From Candidatus Brevefilum sp. (lineage in GTDB: Bacteria; Chloroflexota; Anaerolineae; Anaerolineales; Anaerolineaceae): DNA of 46,701 nucleotides. Where the stretch lies: positions 1 through 46,701 of the forward strand of contig JARGGB010000018.1 of the NCBI GenBank assembly GCA_029210815.1, given 5' to 3'. Each line of letters begins with the position of its first letter. Within the stretch, counting starts at the first letter, position 1. The notes beneath the pieces were generated by a model, which saw only the letters and a list, made by a program, of their open reading frames with translations, had not been told where the DNA came from and did no database searches. Shown in pieces: positions 7,711-16,644 of this stretch. Position numbers and translations under genes: made by a program.

Positions 7711-10700
7711 ATGTATGAATTTCATGTTTCCCGTTTAGCAAGAGATAAATATGATTTTGACCTTTCAATGTTCAGTTTTGATGGCAATGTCGTATTCACA
7801 AATTTTTATGCTGCAAGAACCTTCTCTCAAAAAATAAACCAGCAAAGAGACCTGGTTAACTTCCCTGAGGGGGCGGTGAGTGCTGGCGATATCAACGCAA
7901 TCGGGTTAATTGATGAAATCATGCATCTTGTTTTCTCACTCTATCGAAAAACAGAAGCGCCAAATGTTATTGGCGAAGCGATAGATACGCTGATTGAGCA
8001 GCATGGGGAAGAGAAACTTGAAAAGGCTTTTGTGAGATTTACCGAAACATTTCCACCGCTTGCTGTATACAAGGGTGAGATGAATGCTGAAGATTACCTG
8101 GGTTCAGAATCCAAAGGGACGCCAAACACCCATCTCGTTCTTGAAGAAATGCTGATGTTGTGGCTGACGAATAAGAATCCAGCCGTTTCATCCTTTTCGG
8201 AATTGTTTGATGATTCTGAATTGACAAAATCCATAATTTATCGGGAAATTATTGAAACCTTAAGCAATTATTTCAAACAAAAGCCTTATTTTGGACCTGA
8301 TAACCAGGATTTGATCAGCATGCTGCGAAGCCCGGCTGTTGAAGAACCCCATTCTTTAGCGGGACAGCTTGAGTACATTCGTCGAAAATGGGGTTCGTTG
8401 ATCGGGGATTATCTTTATCGTTTATTAAATTCTCTCGATTTAATAAAGGAAGAAACAAAACTGATCTTTGGAGGACCTGGACCAGCTGAAGTGCCAAGTT
8501 TTGATTCGATGACGGATGAAGAAAACTTCAGTCCTGACAGCGATTGGATGCCAAAAACGGTGATGATTGCTAAGAATAGTTATGTCTGGCTTTATCAATT
8601 ATCACAGGCTTATAATCGCGAAATCAAACACCTAGACCAGATCCCGGATGAAGAGCTGGATAGATTAGCCCAGTGGGGATTTAATGGACTCTGGTTGATT
8701 GGCTTGTGGGAACGCAGCGATGCTTCCAAACGGATCAAACAACTTTGCGGCAATCCAGAAGCGGTTGCATCTGCCTATTCTTTAAAAAACTATTCGATAT
8801 CATGGGATTTGGGGGGTGAGAGTGCTTATGAAAACCTGAGAAATCGGGCAGCACAACGCGGCATACGGTTGGCAAGTGATATGGTACCAAATCACATGGG
8901 AATTGATTCGGATTGGGTGCTTAATCATCCCGAATGGTTTGTTTCCTTACCTTACAGTCCCTTTCCGTCCTATTCCTTTAACGGACCCAACCTTAGCCCG
9001 ACTGACCGGGTGGCGATCTTAATTGAGGACCATTATTACGACCGAACGGATGCAGCGGTTGTATTTAAACATGTTGATCACAGCACAGGTATAACCCGGT
9101 ACATATATCACGGTAATGATGGCACCAGTATGCCCTGGAATGATACTGCCCAATTGGATTATCTCAATTCAGAGGTCAGAGAAGCGGTTATCCAAACGAT
9201 TTTGCATGTGGCTCGAAAATTTCCCATCATCCGATTTGATGCTGCGATGACACTGGCAAAGAAACACTATCAACGTTTGTGGTTTCCACAACCGGGCAGC
9301 GGCGGCGCTATACCCAGTCGGGCAGAACATGGGCTGACGAGGGACGACTTTGACCGCGTTTTTCCCAAGGAATTTTGGAGAGAGGTGGTCGATCGAGTAG
9401 CTGAAGAAGTACCAGAAACGCTTTTGTTGGCTGAGGCTTTTTGGCTCATGGAAGGTTATTTTGTCCGCACACTGGGGATGCATCGCGTCTACAACAGCGC
9501 TTTTATGAATATGCTTCGGAATGAAGAAAATTCGAAGTATCGTAATCTAATTAAGAATACACTGGAATTTGATCCTGAAATTCTCAAACGTTATGTCAAC
9601 TTCATGAATAATCCTGATGAAAAAACCGCTGTTGAGCAATTTGGTAAGGGCGAGAAGTATTTTGGCATATGCACGATGATGGCGACCATGCCCGGCTTAC
9701 CGATGTTTGGCCATGGGCAAATTGAAGGTTATGCCGAAAAATATGGGATGGAATATTATCGACCTTACTGGGATGAGGAACCCGATAAATATTTAATCCA
9801 TCGTCATCAGCAAGCTGTTTTTCCCTTATTGAAACGACGGGATTTATTCTCAGGTGTAAATAATTTCTTATTGTATGATTTTTACACTGGTGACGGGCAC
9901 GTGAACGAAGATGTATTTGCTTATTCGAACGGCAATGGTCGCCAAAATGGTTTGGTGGTGTTTCATAATCGCTTTGGTTCAACAAGCGGATGGATTCGGA
10001 CTTCTGCAAGTTACTTGAACAAAAATTCCGGAAATTTTGAAAACCGTATGCTTCACGAGGGATTAAATATTTCAGGTTCGTCGAACCGGTTCACTATTTT
10101 TAGAGACAGTGATTCTGGCATGGAATTTATTCGATCAAGCAGGGAGATAAAGGAAAAAGGCTTGTTCTTTAATCTCAGCGCTTACGAATGTCATGTATTT
10201 TTAGATTTTAGAGAAGTTGAAGAGAATGGTTACGGACAATACAGTCAATTGAATGATTACCTGGATGGCAGAGGGGTTCCGAGCATTGATATTGCTCTCA
10301 AGGAATTGATGTTGGCACCAATACTCAATCCACTTCATGCTTTGATCAATGTGGAAAGGCTGCGAAAGATATTCCTCGAAAGGGTTATTGATGAGAAAGG
10401 GAGAATAGACTCCAATCTTTTATTGCAAAATAAGGAAGCTTACACTAATTTTATTGAGAGTCTCAAGGGTTTTGTGAGTGTTGATACCAATACAGAACCT
10501 TTGGTAAAAAGCCAGCAAAGAGGTTTTGAGGCGATTTTACAACTGCCCATATTTGATGATCGTTATCCATTCCCTGGATCAAGGAAGTACCAGGAGGTTC
10601 TTGAATATATTTCGAAGAATTTGGATGCATATCCATATGTGTGGCACATACTCACGATGTGGAATGATTTGCGCTTAATTGGAAAAGTAATCACACCCGA

Positions 10701-11157
10701 ACCTCAATATGCTGAGATTAGCAGAAGCTGGATCGATGAATGGGGTATCTCAAGGTTGATTCAACAACGGTTAGAAGAGCTTGGCTTTGAAACTGAACAG
10801 GCGAAAAGCGGCGTGAAAATTTTGAAGCTGCTTGTGATCCAGCAAAATTGGGTCAATGAGATTGAACAAAAAACGCCGCTAATGCTCATAGAAGCGTGGA
10901 TCTTAAAAGAAGTTGTTCGGGACTTTTTGAAAATTAACCGCTATCGCGATAAATTATGGTTCAATAAAGAGGCTTTTGAGTCGTTAATGTGGTGGATGAT
11001 GACAGCTGGATTGCTGCAATTAACCGCTGACCCGGAAAAGAGTTTGACAAGTACTCTTGAAAATTTGTTTGGCGCCTGGGTTCTGGTCAAAACCATTCTC
11101 AAGGCTGAGACCAACTCAGAATATCAACTTGAAAAATTACTGGAGGGATTGAAGTAA
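7711..11157 (+). CDS. large GH13-type alpha-amylase-family glycosidase/transferase
   Basis: A 1148-residue protein with a central alpha-amylase barrel acting on alpha-glucans. ATG 7711 is chosen over 7696 because AGGAGAG lies 5-10 nt before it. About 260 residues precede the barrel. Barrel motifs are region I SDMVPNHMG, region II IIRFDAAMTLAKKH (nucleophile Asp510), region III LLLAEAFW (acid/base Glu575) and region IV NNPDE (Asp636). All three carboxylates are therefore present, although region IV has Pro instead of the usual His. After about residue 790 comes a long mostly helical C-terminal part with no recognised domain. There is no signal peptide, so it should act in the cytoplasm, perhaps on storage glucan. 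It converges with a GH57 gene, overlapping it by 34 nt. Hydrolase versus transferase cannot be decided. Confidence 0.85.
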   Translation: MYEFHVSRLARDKYDFDLSMFSFDGNVVFTNFYAARTFSQKINQQRDLVNFPEGAVSAGDINAIGLIDEIMHLVFSLYRKTEAPNVIGEAIDTLIEQHGEEKLEKAFVRFTETFPPLAVYKGEMNAEDYLGSESKGTPNTHLVLEEMLMLWLTNKNPAVSSFSELFDDSELTKSIIYREIIETLSNYFKQKPYFGPDNQDLISMLRSPAVEEPHSLAGQLEYIRRKWGSLIGDYLYRLLNSLDLIKEETKLIFGGPGPAEVPSFDSMTDEENFSPDSDWMPKTVMIAKNSYVWLYQLSQAYNREIKHLDQIPDEELDRLAQWGFNGLWLIGLWERSDASKRIKQLCGNPEAVASAYSLKNYSISWDLGGESAYENLRNRAAQRGIRLASDMVPNHMGIDSDWVLNHPEWFVSLPYSPFPSYSFNGPNLSPTDRVAILIEDHYYDRTDAAVVFKHVDHSTGITRYIYHGNDGTSMPWNDTAQLDYLNSEVREAVIQTILHVARKFPIIRFDAAMTLAKKHYQRLWFPQPGSGGAIPSRAEHGLTRDDFDRVFPKEFWREVVDRVAEEVPETLLLAEAFWLMEGYFVRTLGMHRVYNSAFMNMLRNEENSKYRNLIKNTLEFDPEILKRYVNFMNNPDEKTAVEQFGKGEKYFGICTMMATMPGLPMFGHGQIEGYAEKYGMEYYRPYWDEEPDKYLIHRHQQAVFPLLKRRDLFSGVNNFLLYDFYTGDGHVNEDVFAYSNGNGRQNGLVVFHNRFGSTSGWIRTSASYLNKNSGNFENRMLHEGLNISGSSNRFTIFRDSDSGMEFIRSSREIKEKGLFFNLSAYECHVFLDFREVEENGYGQYSQLNDYLDGRGVPSIDIALKELMLAPILNPLHALINVERLRKIFLERVIDEKGRIDSNLLLQNKEAYTNFIESLKGFVSVDTNTEPLVKSQQRGFEAILQLPIFDDRYPFPGSRKYQEVLEYISKNLDAYPYVWHILTMWNDLRLIGKVITPEPQYAEISRSWIDEWGISRLIQQRLEELGFETEQAKSGVKILKLLVIQQNWVNEIEQKTPLMLIEAWILKEVVRDFLKINRYRDKLWFNKEAFESLMWWMMTAGLLQLTADPEKSLTSTLENLFGAWVLVKTILKAETNSEYQLEKLLEGLK

Positions 11158-12578
11158 GATACTTTATCCTCAGAAAAATTTTCTGATCGCAGATATTTTT
11201 CCATAAATACAGTATCACCGCGTAATCCAGTTTTTGGATCTCTGACGTTTTTTAGCAAGGCAATGGCTTTGGTCTTAAGATCTGCGCCAGTCACTTGTTT
11301 TGTTAACCACACAGCCTGGGCAGCGTAGGCAATGTTGTTCTGCGGTTCAATGCGGTGGAAATTATCAAAGAACCATCCACATGAAGTGAAGACGCGTTGC
11401 CGTTCATATTGGGCTGCCAAAATCATGCCGATACCGCTAATTTGATCAGGAGATAGAGGTTGAGCAATGTGATCTTCAAGGAGGTTCTCTAAACTTCTCT
11501 TTCCTAAGAATACATCGATGTAGTCATTTCGAACTTCCCATACTTCTTCAGTAAATTGTTTCATATAGCTGATATATTCTTGATCAATTTCTTCCGCTAA
11601 TTTTTCAAGGCTATATCTCAGGGGTGCTTTCCAACTGGCGCCAGGTGTACAACCGCATTCGCCCATCCATCGCACGATGCCGTGGTGACAGCTCCAGGAT
11701 GTGTTTTCGTTGAGTTTGATAAATTTCTGGGGTTGATGGGTTTGAAGCCAAAGCCCGGGATAAGTGATTTGCAAGTTTCGTTGTTTAAGTGCACCATTAA
11801 GGATATGTGCAAGAAATTTATCCCTGAAAGACCGATGGTGACCATAGAGTTCGCCATCTGAAGCTATGAGGGTTATTCGATCGCTTGTGGTTTTTGATGA
11901 AATAAAAGATGGTATGAGGTATTGATCAATGAAGAATTCGGCATTGCGGGTCGTTTCAGGTCGGAAGCTTACTGCAGTGCTCAGATTTCGTTCATAAAGA
12001 AAAACAATCATTGGGTCCCTGTTGCCAGGAAGGGCAATTAAGTAAGCCTGATCATTTTCCAGTTTTTCGGCGGATTGAATTTGCCAGGGTGCTAATAAGG
12101 TGAACTTGATCTGGTTGTCAGCGAGTATTGACAGGGTTTCCAGGTCAACGGCTGTCTCAGGCAGCCATATCCCCCTTGGCTCATGTCCAAAACGATGTTT
12201 GAAATCTGCAATTCCCCACTTTATCTGCGTGATCTTGTCCTGTTTTTTTGCAAGCGGCAAAATGATATGGTTGTAGGCTTGAGCCATGCCATTTCCTACA
12301 CCATGGGTCTGGTAGTTTTTTCGTTCCTGCGCAATGATTAAATCATAGGTTTCTTTATCATGGTATTCCATCCAGCCAAACAGGGTGGGTCCAATATTGA
12401 AGCTTATCTTTTCAAAGTTTCCCAAAAGCGCATTGGGTCGGTAACACTCTGCGTGGATGCGTTCGTTCCAATTTCGATAGGGTTCTGCGCCAATTTCATC
12501 TGGGATAAGCCCGGAAAGCGGGTCTTCGCGAGGTGGTTGGTAGAAGTGAGCATGGACGCAAACGGCATTTAATTCCAT
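11124..12578 (-). CDS. glycoside hydrolase family 57 protein (DUF3536-type N-terminus)
   Basis: GH57 enzymes (alpha-amylases, branching enzymes, 4-alpha-glucanotransferases) use a retaining mechanism on alpha-glucans. The N-terminal CVHAHFYQPPRED and the following RIHAECYRPNA are typical of the DUF3536 subgroup. GIWLPETAVD (about residues 157-166) carries the probable Glu nucleophile and SDGELYGHH (about 235-243) the probable Asp acid/base. At 484 residues it is shorter than many DUF3536 proteins of about 800. No signal peptide is present. The start overlaps the end of the upstream epimerase gene by 10 nt, implying co-transcription, and its 3' end overlaps the GH13 gene on the other strand. 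Likely partner in cytoplasmic glucan remodelling. Confidence 0.88.
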   Translation of the reverse strand: MELNAVCVHAHFYQPPREDPLSGLIPDEIGAEPYRNWNERIHAECYRPNALLGNFEKISFNIGPTLFGWMEYHDKETYDLIIAQERKNYQTHGVGNGMAQAYNHIILPLAKKQDKITQIKWGIADFKHRFGHEPRGIWLPETAVDLETLSILADNQIKFTLLAPWQIQSAEKLENDQAYLIALPGNRDPMIVFLYERNLSTAVSFRPETTRNAEFFIDQYLIPSFISSKTTSDRITLIASDGELYGHHRSFRDKFLAHILNGALKQRNLQITYPGLWLQTHQPQKFIKLNENTSWSCHHGIVRWMGECGCTPGASWKAPLRYSLEKLAEEIDQEYISYMKQFTEEVWEVRNDYIDVFLGKRSLENLLEDHIAQPLSPDQISGIGMILAAQYERQRVFTSCGWFFDNFHRIEPQNNIAYAAQAVWLTKQVTGADLKTKAIALLKNVRDPKTGLRGDTVFMEKYLRSENFSEDKVSYFNPSSNFSS

Positions 12579-13525
12579 TGTGTGGTTATTCGCTTTCTTT
12601 TCAGGATTATCCGCGATAAATTTTTGCGGAAGTTGGCGTTTTTTAAGTGATTCACTTGCTGGCTCATTCGAGCTGGCAAGAGGTTGAACTGCCTTGGAAG
12701 CACATCTAGATCCGCAGTATGATCAACAGCGAGTTGATCCAGCCAAAATACCGATGTTGGAAAATTTGGCATAAAAATTTCTAATAATTCCGTTAAAACA
12801 TTTAAAAAAACGGGTGAGACATTGACGAATTGCCGTCGAATTTCTAAAACCCGAATAATTATTTCACAAATTTCCTTAAAGCTCAAGTATTCAGGACCAC
12901 CCAATTTAATTGTTTTATTGATGGTTCCTGGCATCTCCAGGGACCATGTCAACACCCTTGCAAGATCTTCAACCCAAATTGGTTGAAAGAGTGTTTTCCC
13001 TTCGTTTGATAGCATAACAAAGTATGGTGACAATCTTAAGAGAATGGCAAGGTTGTTGCTGAAATGATCGTTCTCACCGTATGCAAGAGAAGACTGGAAA
13101 ATCGTATACGGAACCTTTGATGCTTTGATAGCTTGCTCGGCAATGCCCTTAGCTTTTAGCAGTGGATAGGCTGATGCTCGATCTGCACCAAGATGACTCA
13201 AATAGAATATTTGCTTAATATTTGCTTTAGATGCAGCTTCAACCAGGGATTGCGTACCTTTTATGTCCACCTCTGCAAGGTCGGCTTTTCGACTAAGGGA
13301 TTCAGCGGTTGCCAGGTGATAGATAATATCAACATCTTTCAGGGCTGCTTGCAGACCTCTTACATCGTTTAAACTTGTAACAGCGGCCTCTAAGGCTAAT
13401 CCCTTAGGAAGATTTGGCGTTATTTTTGATGGCCGGATGAGTAATTTTACAGGGTGTCCAAGATCAACAAGGTGCCTGATTAATACGTTCCCAATAAAGC
13501 CAGTGCCACCGGTAATTAAAATCAT
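12569..13525 (-). CDS. NAD(P)-binding epimerase/NDUFA9-like atypical SDR
   Basis: Residues 1-16 (MILITGGTGFIG) form the Rossmann nucleotide-binding loop of an extended short-chain dehydrogenase. The protein continues like the atypical NDUFA9/YbjT group: LKDVDIIYHLATAES, FYLSHLGADRAS and the substrate-side FQPIWVEDLARVL. The usual YxxxK catalytic pair is not evident, as in atypical members. The start at 13525 is chosen because the Rossmann fold begins there; the frame stays open to 13636 but that extension has no similarity to the fold. It is divergent from the gene at 13619 and overlaps the GH57 gene downstream. Substrate unknown. Confidence 0.82.
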   Translation of the reverse strand: MILITGGTGFIGNVLIRHLVDLGHPVKLLIRPSKITPNLPKGLALEAAVTSLNDVRGLQAALKDVDIIYHLATAESLSRKADLAEVDIKGTQSLVEAASKANIKQIFYLSHLGADRASAYPLLKAKGIAEQAIKASKVPYTIFQSSLAYGENDHFSNNLAILLRLSPYFVMLSNEGKTLFQPIWVEDLARVLTWSLEMPGTINKTIKLGGPEYLSFKEICEIIIRVLEIRRQFVNVSPVFLNVLTELLEIFMPNFPTSVFWLDQLAVDHTADLDVLPRQFNLLPARMSQQVNHLKNANFRKNLSRIILKRKRITTQWN

Positions 13526-13618
13526 AGCAGAGGAATTATAGCAGAAATGAGAAATAAAAGTTGGCATGACCCTTGCACAGATAAGTGCACGATTATTGTC
13601 GCTAATAAAAGGTTTCAC

Positions 13619-14881
13619 ATGAGAGAAAAGTTGCAAAATTTAGGATTTACATATTTTTCAACACCAAAGTCCTATTTAAACACGCAATTAACCGAATGGC
13701 TCCATGCCATCAGAAATTTAGGCGCTTCTTCAATCATTTTCCAAAGTGATTTTACGCGAGCCATTCCAGAAGACCCCTTCCTGATTGCTAATGAATATGG
13801 TTTGAGTCCAATCGTGCATTTTGTTTCAGAACTTCCAAAGGCAAAAGATTTCAACAATGCATCCATTTTGCTTGATGTTTACGCAAAAAGGGGTGCCAAT
13901 AAGGTAATATTGGGGAGCAAACCGAATGTTAGAAGCGCATGGCCGTCCAGCGGCTGGCAATTCGAGAATTTGGTTGATCAATTTCTTGACCGCTTTATCC
14001 CTTTAGCTCATTATGCTGTCCAAATCGGTATGAAACCTATTCTGCCCCCATTGCAACCAGGTGGTGATTACTGGGACACTTCATTCATAGCCCGGGTTTT
14101 TTCTGGATTGAAAAGCCGACAGGTTGACAATGTTCTTAACCAGTTAATCATTTCCAGTTTTGGTCATACTTTTGGTAAACCCTTATCATGGGGAAAAGGT
14201 GGGCCCGAACGCTGGTCAGGATCGAAACCCTATAACACACCCGAAGGCCAGGAAGATCAAAAGGGATTTAATAATTTTGAGTGGTATCAATCGATTGCTG
14301 AGCGTGCGTTAATGCGCCCTGTTCCTGCGATCATATTAGAAGCAGGTTTCACTGGTTCTACTACAAAACAGGAATCACCTGAAAGAACAATCGAAACGAT
14401 AAGAATTATTTTGCAGGCTTTGTCCAAGGACCAGCACAAGAGAAATTCTATTGATGAAATCAAATTTAACAGATTGTTACAAGGTTGCTTTTTTTCTCTG
14501 GATAAATTAAAAACATCTATGCAAGGTGAATTGTCTGTCCAAGGTTTTTATAAACTTTTTGGCGCACCTGAAACTGAAAAAAGTGCTCAAATTTTTGATC
14601 TTGATAAACAAAAAATTATTTCACATTATCTGCTGCTGCCAACCCATGCAAACAGCATTTCAGACGCAATTCTCAATAAAGTCAGGCCGGTAATTAAGAA
14701 GTATAGACCAACCGTTGGTTTTTCCCTGGTTGAAGCTTCATTTGCTGAAAAAGTAAGCATTTACCCGGATCCGATTTTGTTTCCCGAGGAAGTCATTAAC
14801 CAATTGAGAAGAGCAGGGTGCAAAGTTGAGATATTACCTGATTCCGGAATAGAAATTGCAACTATGTTACAAGGATCATGA
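13619..14881 (+). CDS. uncharacterised protein upstream of ftsZ
   Basis: I do not recognise the family. The start at ATG 13619 (MREKLQNLGFTYFS) is preferred over an open extension to 13547, which would overlap the divergent epimerase start. The 420-residue protein has no signal peptide or membrane helix. The alternation of short hydrophobic strands and helices in the first 300 residues (ASSIIFQSDF, LSPIVHFVSE, RPVPAIILEAGF) suggests an alpha/beta, possibly TIM-barrel, fold. The last 80 residues (HYLLLPTHA..., VSIYPDP..., VEILPDSGIEIATML) look like a separate small domain. Only 20 nt separate it from ftsZ, so the two are probably one operon. A glycosidase-like role is possible but no catalytic motif is secure. 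Confidence 0.7.
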   Translation: MREKLQNLGFTYFSTPKSYLNTQLTEWLHAIRNLGASSIIFQSDFTRAIPEDPFLIANEYGLSPIVHFVSELPKAKDFNNASILLDVYAKRGANKVILGSKPNVRSAWPSSGWQFENLVDQFLDRFIPLAHYAVQIGMKPILPPLQPGGDYWDTSFIARVFSGLKSRQVDNVLNQLIISSFGHTFGKPLSWGKGGPERWSGSKPYNTPEGQEDQKGFNNFEWYQSIAERALMRPVPAIILEAGFTGSTTKQESPERTIETIRIILQALSKDQHKRNSIDEIKFNRLLQGCFFSLDKLKTSMQGELSVQGFYKLFGAPETEKSAQIFDLDKQKIISHYLLLPTHANSISDAILNKVRPVIKKYRPTVGFSLVEASFAEKVSIYPDPILFPEEVINQLRRAGCKVEILPDSGIEIATMLQGS

Positions 14882-14901
14882 GTTAGAGGATAGAGGTTAT
14901 T

Positions 14902-16107
14902 ATGGATTACTTACCAAATTCTGAACCCATCAAACGTACACCAATCAACGCCAATATGCCCGTTATTAAAGTCGTAGGTTTGGGCGGTGGCGGCTGTAAT
15001 GCGGTTAATCGGATGATTGATTTTGGCATGAAGGGCGTGGAATTCATCGCTTGCAATACAGATCAACAAGCGCTTCAGAATTCTCTTGCCGATGTCAAAA
15101 TCCAGCTGGGACCCAGAAGTACGCGTGGACTTGGCGCAGGAGGGATACCCACCGTTGGTGAAAAAGCTGCTGAAGAAAGTTTTCAATCTTTGGCCGAAGC
15201 TCTTGAAGGGGCGGATATGGTCTTTTTGACAGCGGGTATGGGCGGGGGCACTGGCACAGGCGCTATTCCAGTTGCTGCAAGAGTGTCTAAAACAATTGGT
15301 GCGGTTACAATAGCTGTTGTCACAACCCCTTTCTCTTTTGAGATGGGAAGGCGGCAAAAAAATGCGGCAATTGGGCTGCAAAAATTACGTCAATACACCG
15401 ATACGATGATCACAGTTCCGAATGATAAATTACTGGAAGTTGCTCCTCATGACCTTCCCCTCGAGATGGCCTTCAAATTGGCGGATGATGTGCTCAGACA
15501 GGGCGTCAGCGGAATTTCTGAATTGTTAACAGAAACCGGTTTGATCAATGTTGATTTTGCGCATATACGTCATGTGATGGCACTGGGAGGGGGTGCGTTA
15601 ATGTCCATCGGTACAGGAGAAGGTGAAAACAAAGCCAGGAAAGCCCTTGATCAAGCACTGCATCATCCATTACTGGACGATGTAAATATTGATTCAGCAG
15701 CTGGAATCATTGCGAATTTCAGCGGTGGGGATGATCTGACTTTCTCAGAGGTTGCAGACACATTAACCTATTTGCACGATCAATCCGGTGAAAACACAGA
15801 GATTATTCCTGGTGTGATTAATGACCCAAATTTATCCGATCGTACACAGGTAATATTGATCGTGACCGGCCTGGGTGCGGTTCCGATTGAACAGGCCATT
15901 CCAGGAGCAGAGAAATTCCTTGCGGAATTAAACCCGGAGAATGAGAAAGACAAAGAAAGGAATAAACCTCAAAGGCCAAATCCGAATAATCGTTTTGAAA
16001 AAGACCAGTACCCAACGAAGTCTTATTCTTTTTCAACGGAGCGACACACATTGACATCTGCAGATCTGGATGTTCCTGCCTTCTTGAGAAAACGGATCAG
16101 GGGTTAA
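14902..16107 (+). CDS. ftsZ: cell-division GTPase FtsZ with altered T7 loop
   Basis: FtsZ polymerises with GTP into the division ring. The 401-residue protein has the nucleotide-binding VGLGGGGCNAVNRM (25-38), the tubulin signature GGGTGTG (114-120), NTDQQAL, and a C-terminal DLDVPAFLRKRIRG peptide of the kind that binds FtsA/ZipA-like partners after a basic/polar linker (about 345-385). The T7 loop reads NVDFAHIRHVM where the family has NVDFADV: the second Asp (E. coli Asp212, needed for GTP hydrolysis across the interface) is His221 here (codon CAT at 15562-15564). No ftsA, ftsQ or mur genes surround it. It may be a second FtsZ paralogue rather than the main ring protein. An AGAGG site precedes the ATG. 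Confidence 0.95.
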   Translation: MDYLPNSEPIKRTPINANMPVIKVVGLGGGGCNAVNRMIDFGMKGVEFIACNTDQQALQNSLADVKIQLGPRSTRGLGAGGIPTVGEKAAEESFQSLAEALEGADMVFLTAGMGGGTGTGAIPVAARVSKTIGAVTIAVVTTPFSFEMGRRQKNAAIGLQKLRQYTDTMITVPNDKLLEVAPHDLPLEMAFKLADDVLRQGVSGISELLTETGLINVDFAHIRHVMALGGGALMSIGTGEGENKARKALDQALHHPLLDDVNIDSAAGIIANFSGGDDLTFSEVADTLTYLHDQSGENTEIIPGVINDPNLSDRTQVILIVTGLGAVPIEQAIPGAEKFLAELNPENEKDKERNKPQRPNPNNRFEKDQYPTKSYSFSTERHTLTSADLDVPAFLRKRIRG

Positions 16108-16108
16108 T

Positions 16109-16327
16109 ATGGAAAAGAAAGCTTTAGATAAAGTTTGCAATAATATATATCGGCGTTTTCCACCGCTAAAGGATAAACGACCCCGAGTAAGCAAGCAAGG
16201 TGAGAACCATTACTTATTGATTTTCTCTGGTTCTGGAGAAAGTCCTGATGGAAAGACCATTCAGCAAACAATACGGGTTGTTGCAACGGAAGATGGCAAG
16301 ATTGTAAAAACATCGATGAGTCGGTAG
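16109..16327 (+). CDS. small uncharacterised protein following ftsZ
   Basis: A 72-residue protein starting 1 nt after the ftsZ stop, which strongly suggests translational coupling. It is basic at the N-terminus (LKDKRPRVSKQGE), then alternates hydrophobic and polar residues (YLLIFSGSGE, TIRVVATEDGKIVKTSMSR), consistent with a small beta sheet. No cysteines, signal peptide or membrane helix. No family recognised. Position implies a function linked to FtsZ, but this is inferred only from spacing. Confidence 0.65.
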   Translation: MEKKALDKVCNNIYRRFPPLKDKRPRVSKQGENHYLLIFSGSGESPDGKTIQQTIRVVATEDGKIVKTSMSR

Positions 16328-16337
16328 GGAGACATTA

Positions 16338-16562
16338 ATGATTTTTGATAAATTTACCCAGCAGTGTGAAATTCGGTTTTGGGATATCGTAATAATGATT
16401 GCACAAGAGGAAGGACCGGTTATGAAACTCATTAAAAAATCCAGGGAAAGCAACGGCTCTCGACTTGGAACTTTTCTTCTATTGATACTGATTTGGGCAG
16501 CTGTCGGTTTTACCGTTGGAATGATATTTGGAAGATTGATGGCGCTTTTCCAATATTTTTAA
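16338..16562 (+). CDS. small single-pass membrane protein downstream of ftsZ
   Basis: The 74-residue product ends with one membrane helix (about residues 43-66: GTFLLLILIWAAVGFTVGMIFG) preceded by a positively charged stretch (KLIKKSRESNGSR), so the N-terminus should be cytoplasmic. ATG 16338 has GGGAGA five bases upstream. An internal ATG at 16422 also has a good site (GGAAGGA, six bases away) and would give a 46-residue protein that is almost only the basic patch plus helix. It is the last gene before a strong terminator and lies 10 nt after the previous gene, so it belongs to the ftsZ transcript. A membrane-anchor role is speculation. Confidence 0.6.
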   Translation: MIFDKFTQQCEIRFWDIVIMIAQEEGPVMKLIKKSRESNGSRLGTFLLLILIWAAVGFTVGMIFGRLMALFQYF

Positions 16563-16587
16563 AATTAAACGGCTGTTAATTAATTCA

Positions 16588-16630
16588 ACAATCATCGTGT
16601 TGGGAAAAAACCAGCACGATGATTGTTTTA
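16588..16630. terminator. strong bidirectional terminator closing the ftsZ operon and the DUF4380-like gene
   Basis: A long hairpin: the arms AACAATCATCGTG and CACGATGATTGTT continue inward as TTGG/CCAG around a GAAAAAA loop. T4 follows on the plus strand, and the A/T-rich opposite flank could serve the minus-strand gene whose stop is at 16645. Confidence 0.88.
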
Positions 16631-16644
16631 ATATTCTGTAATTT

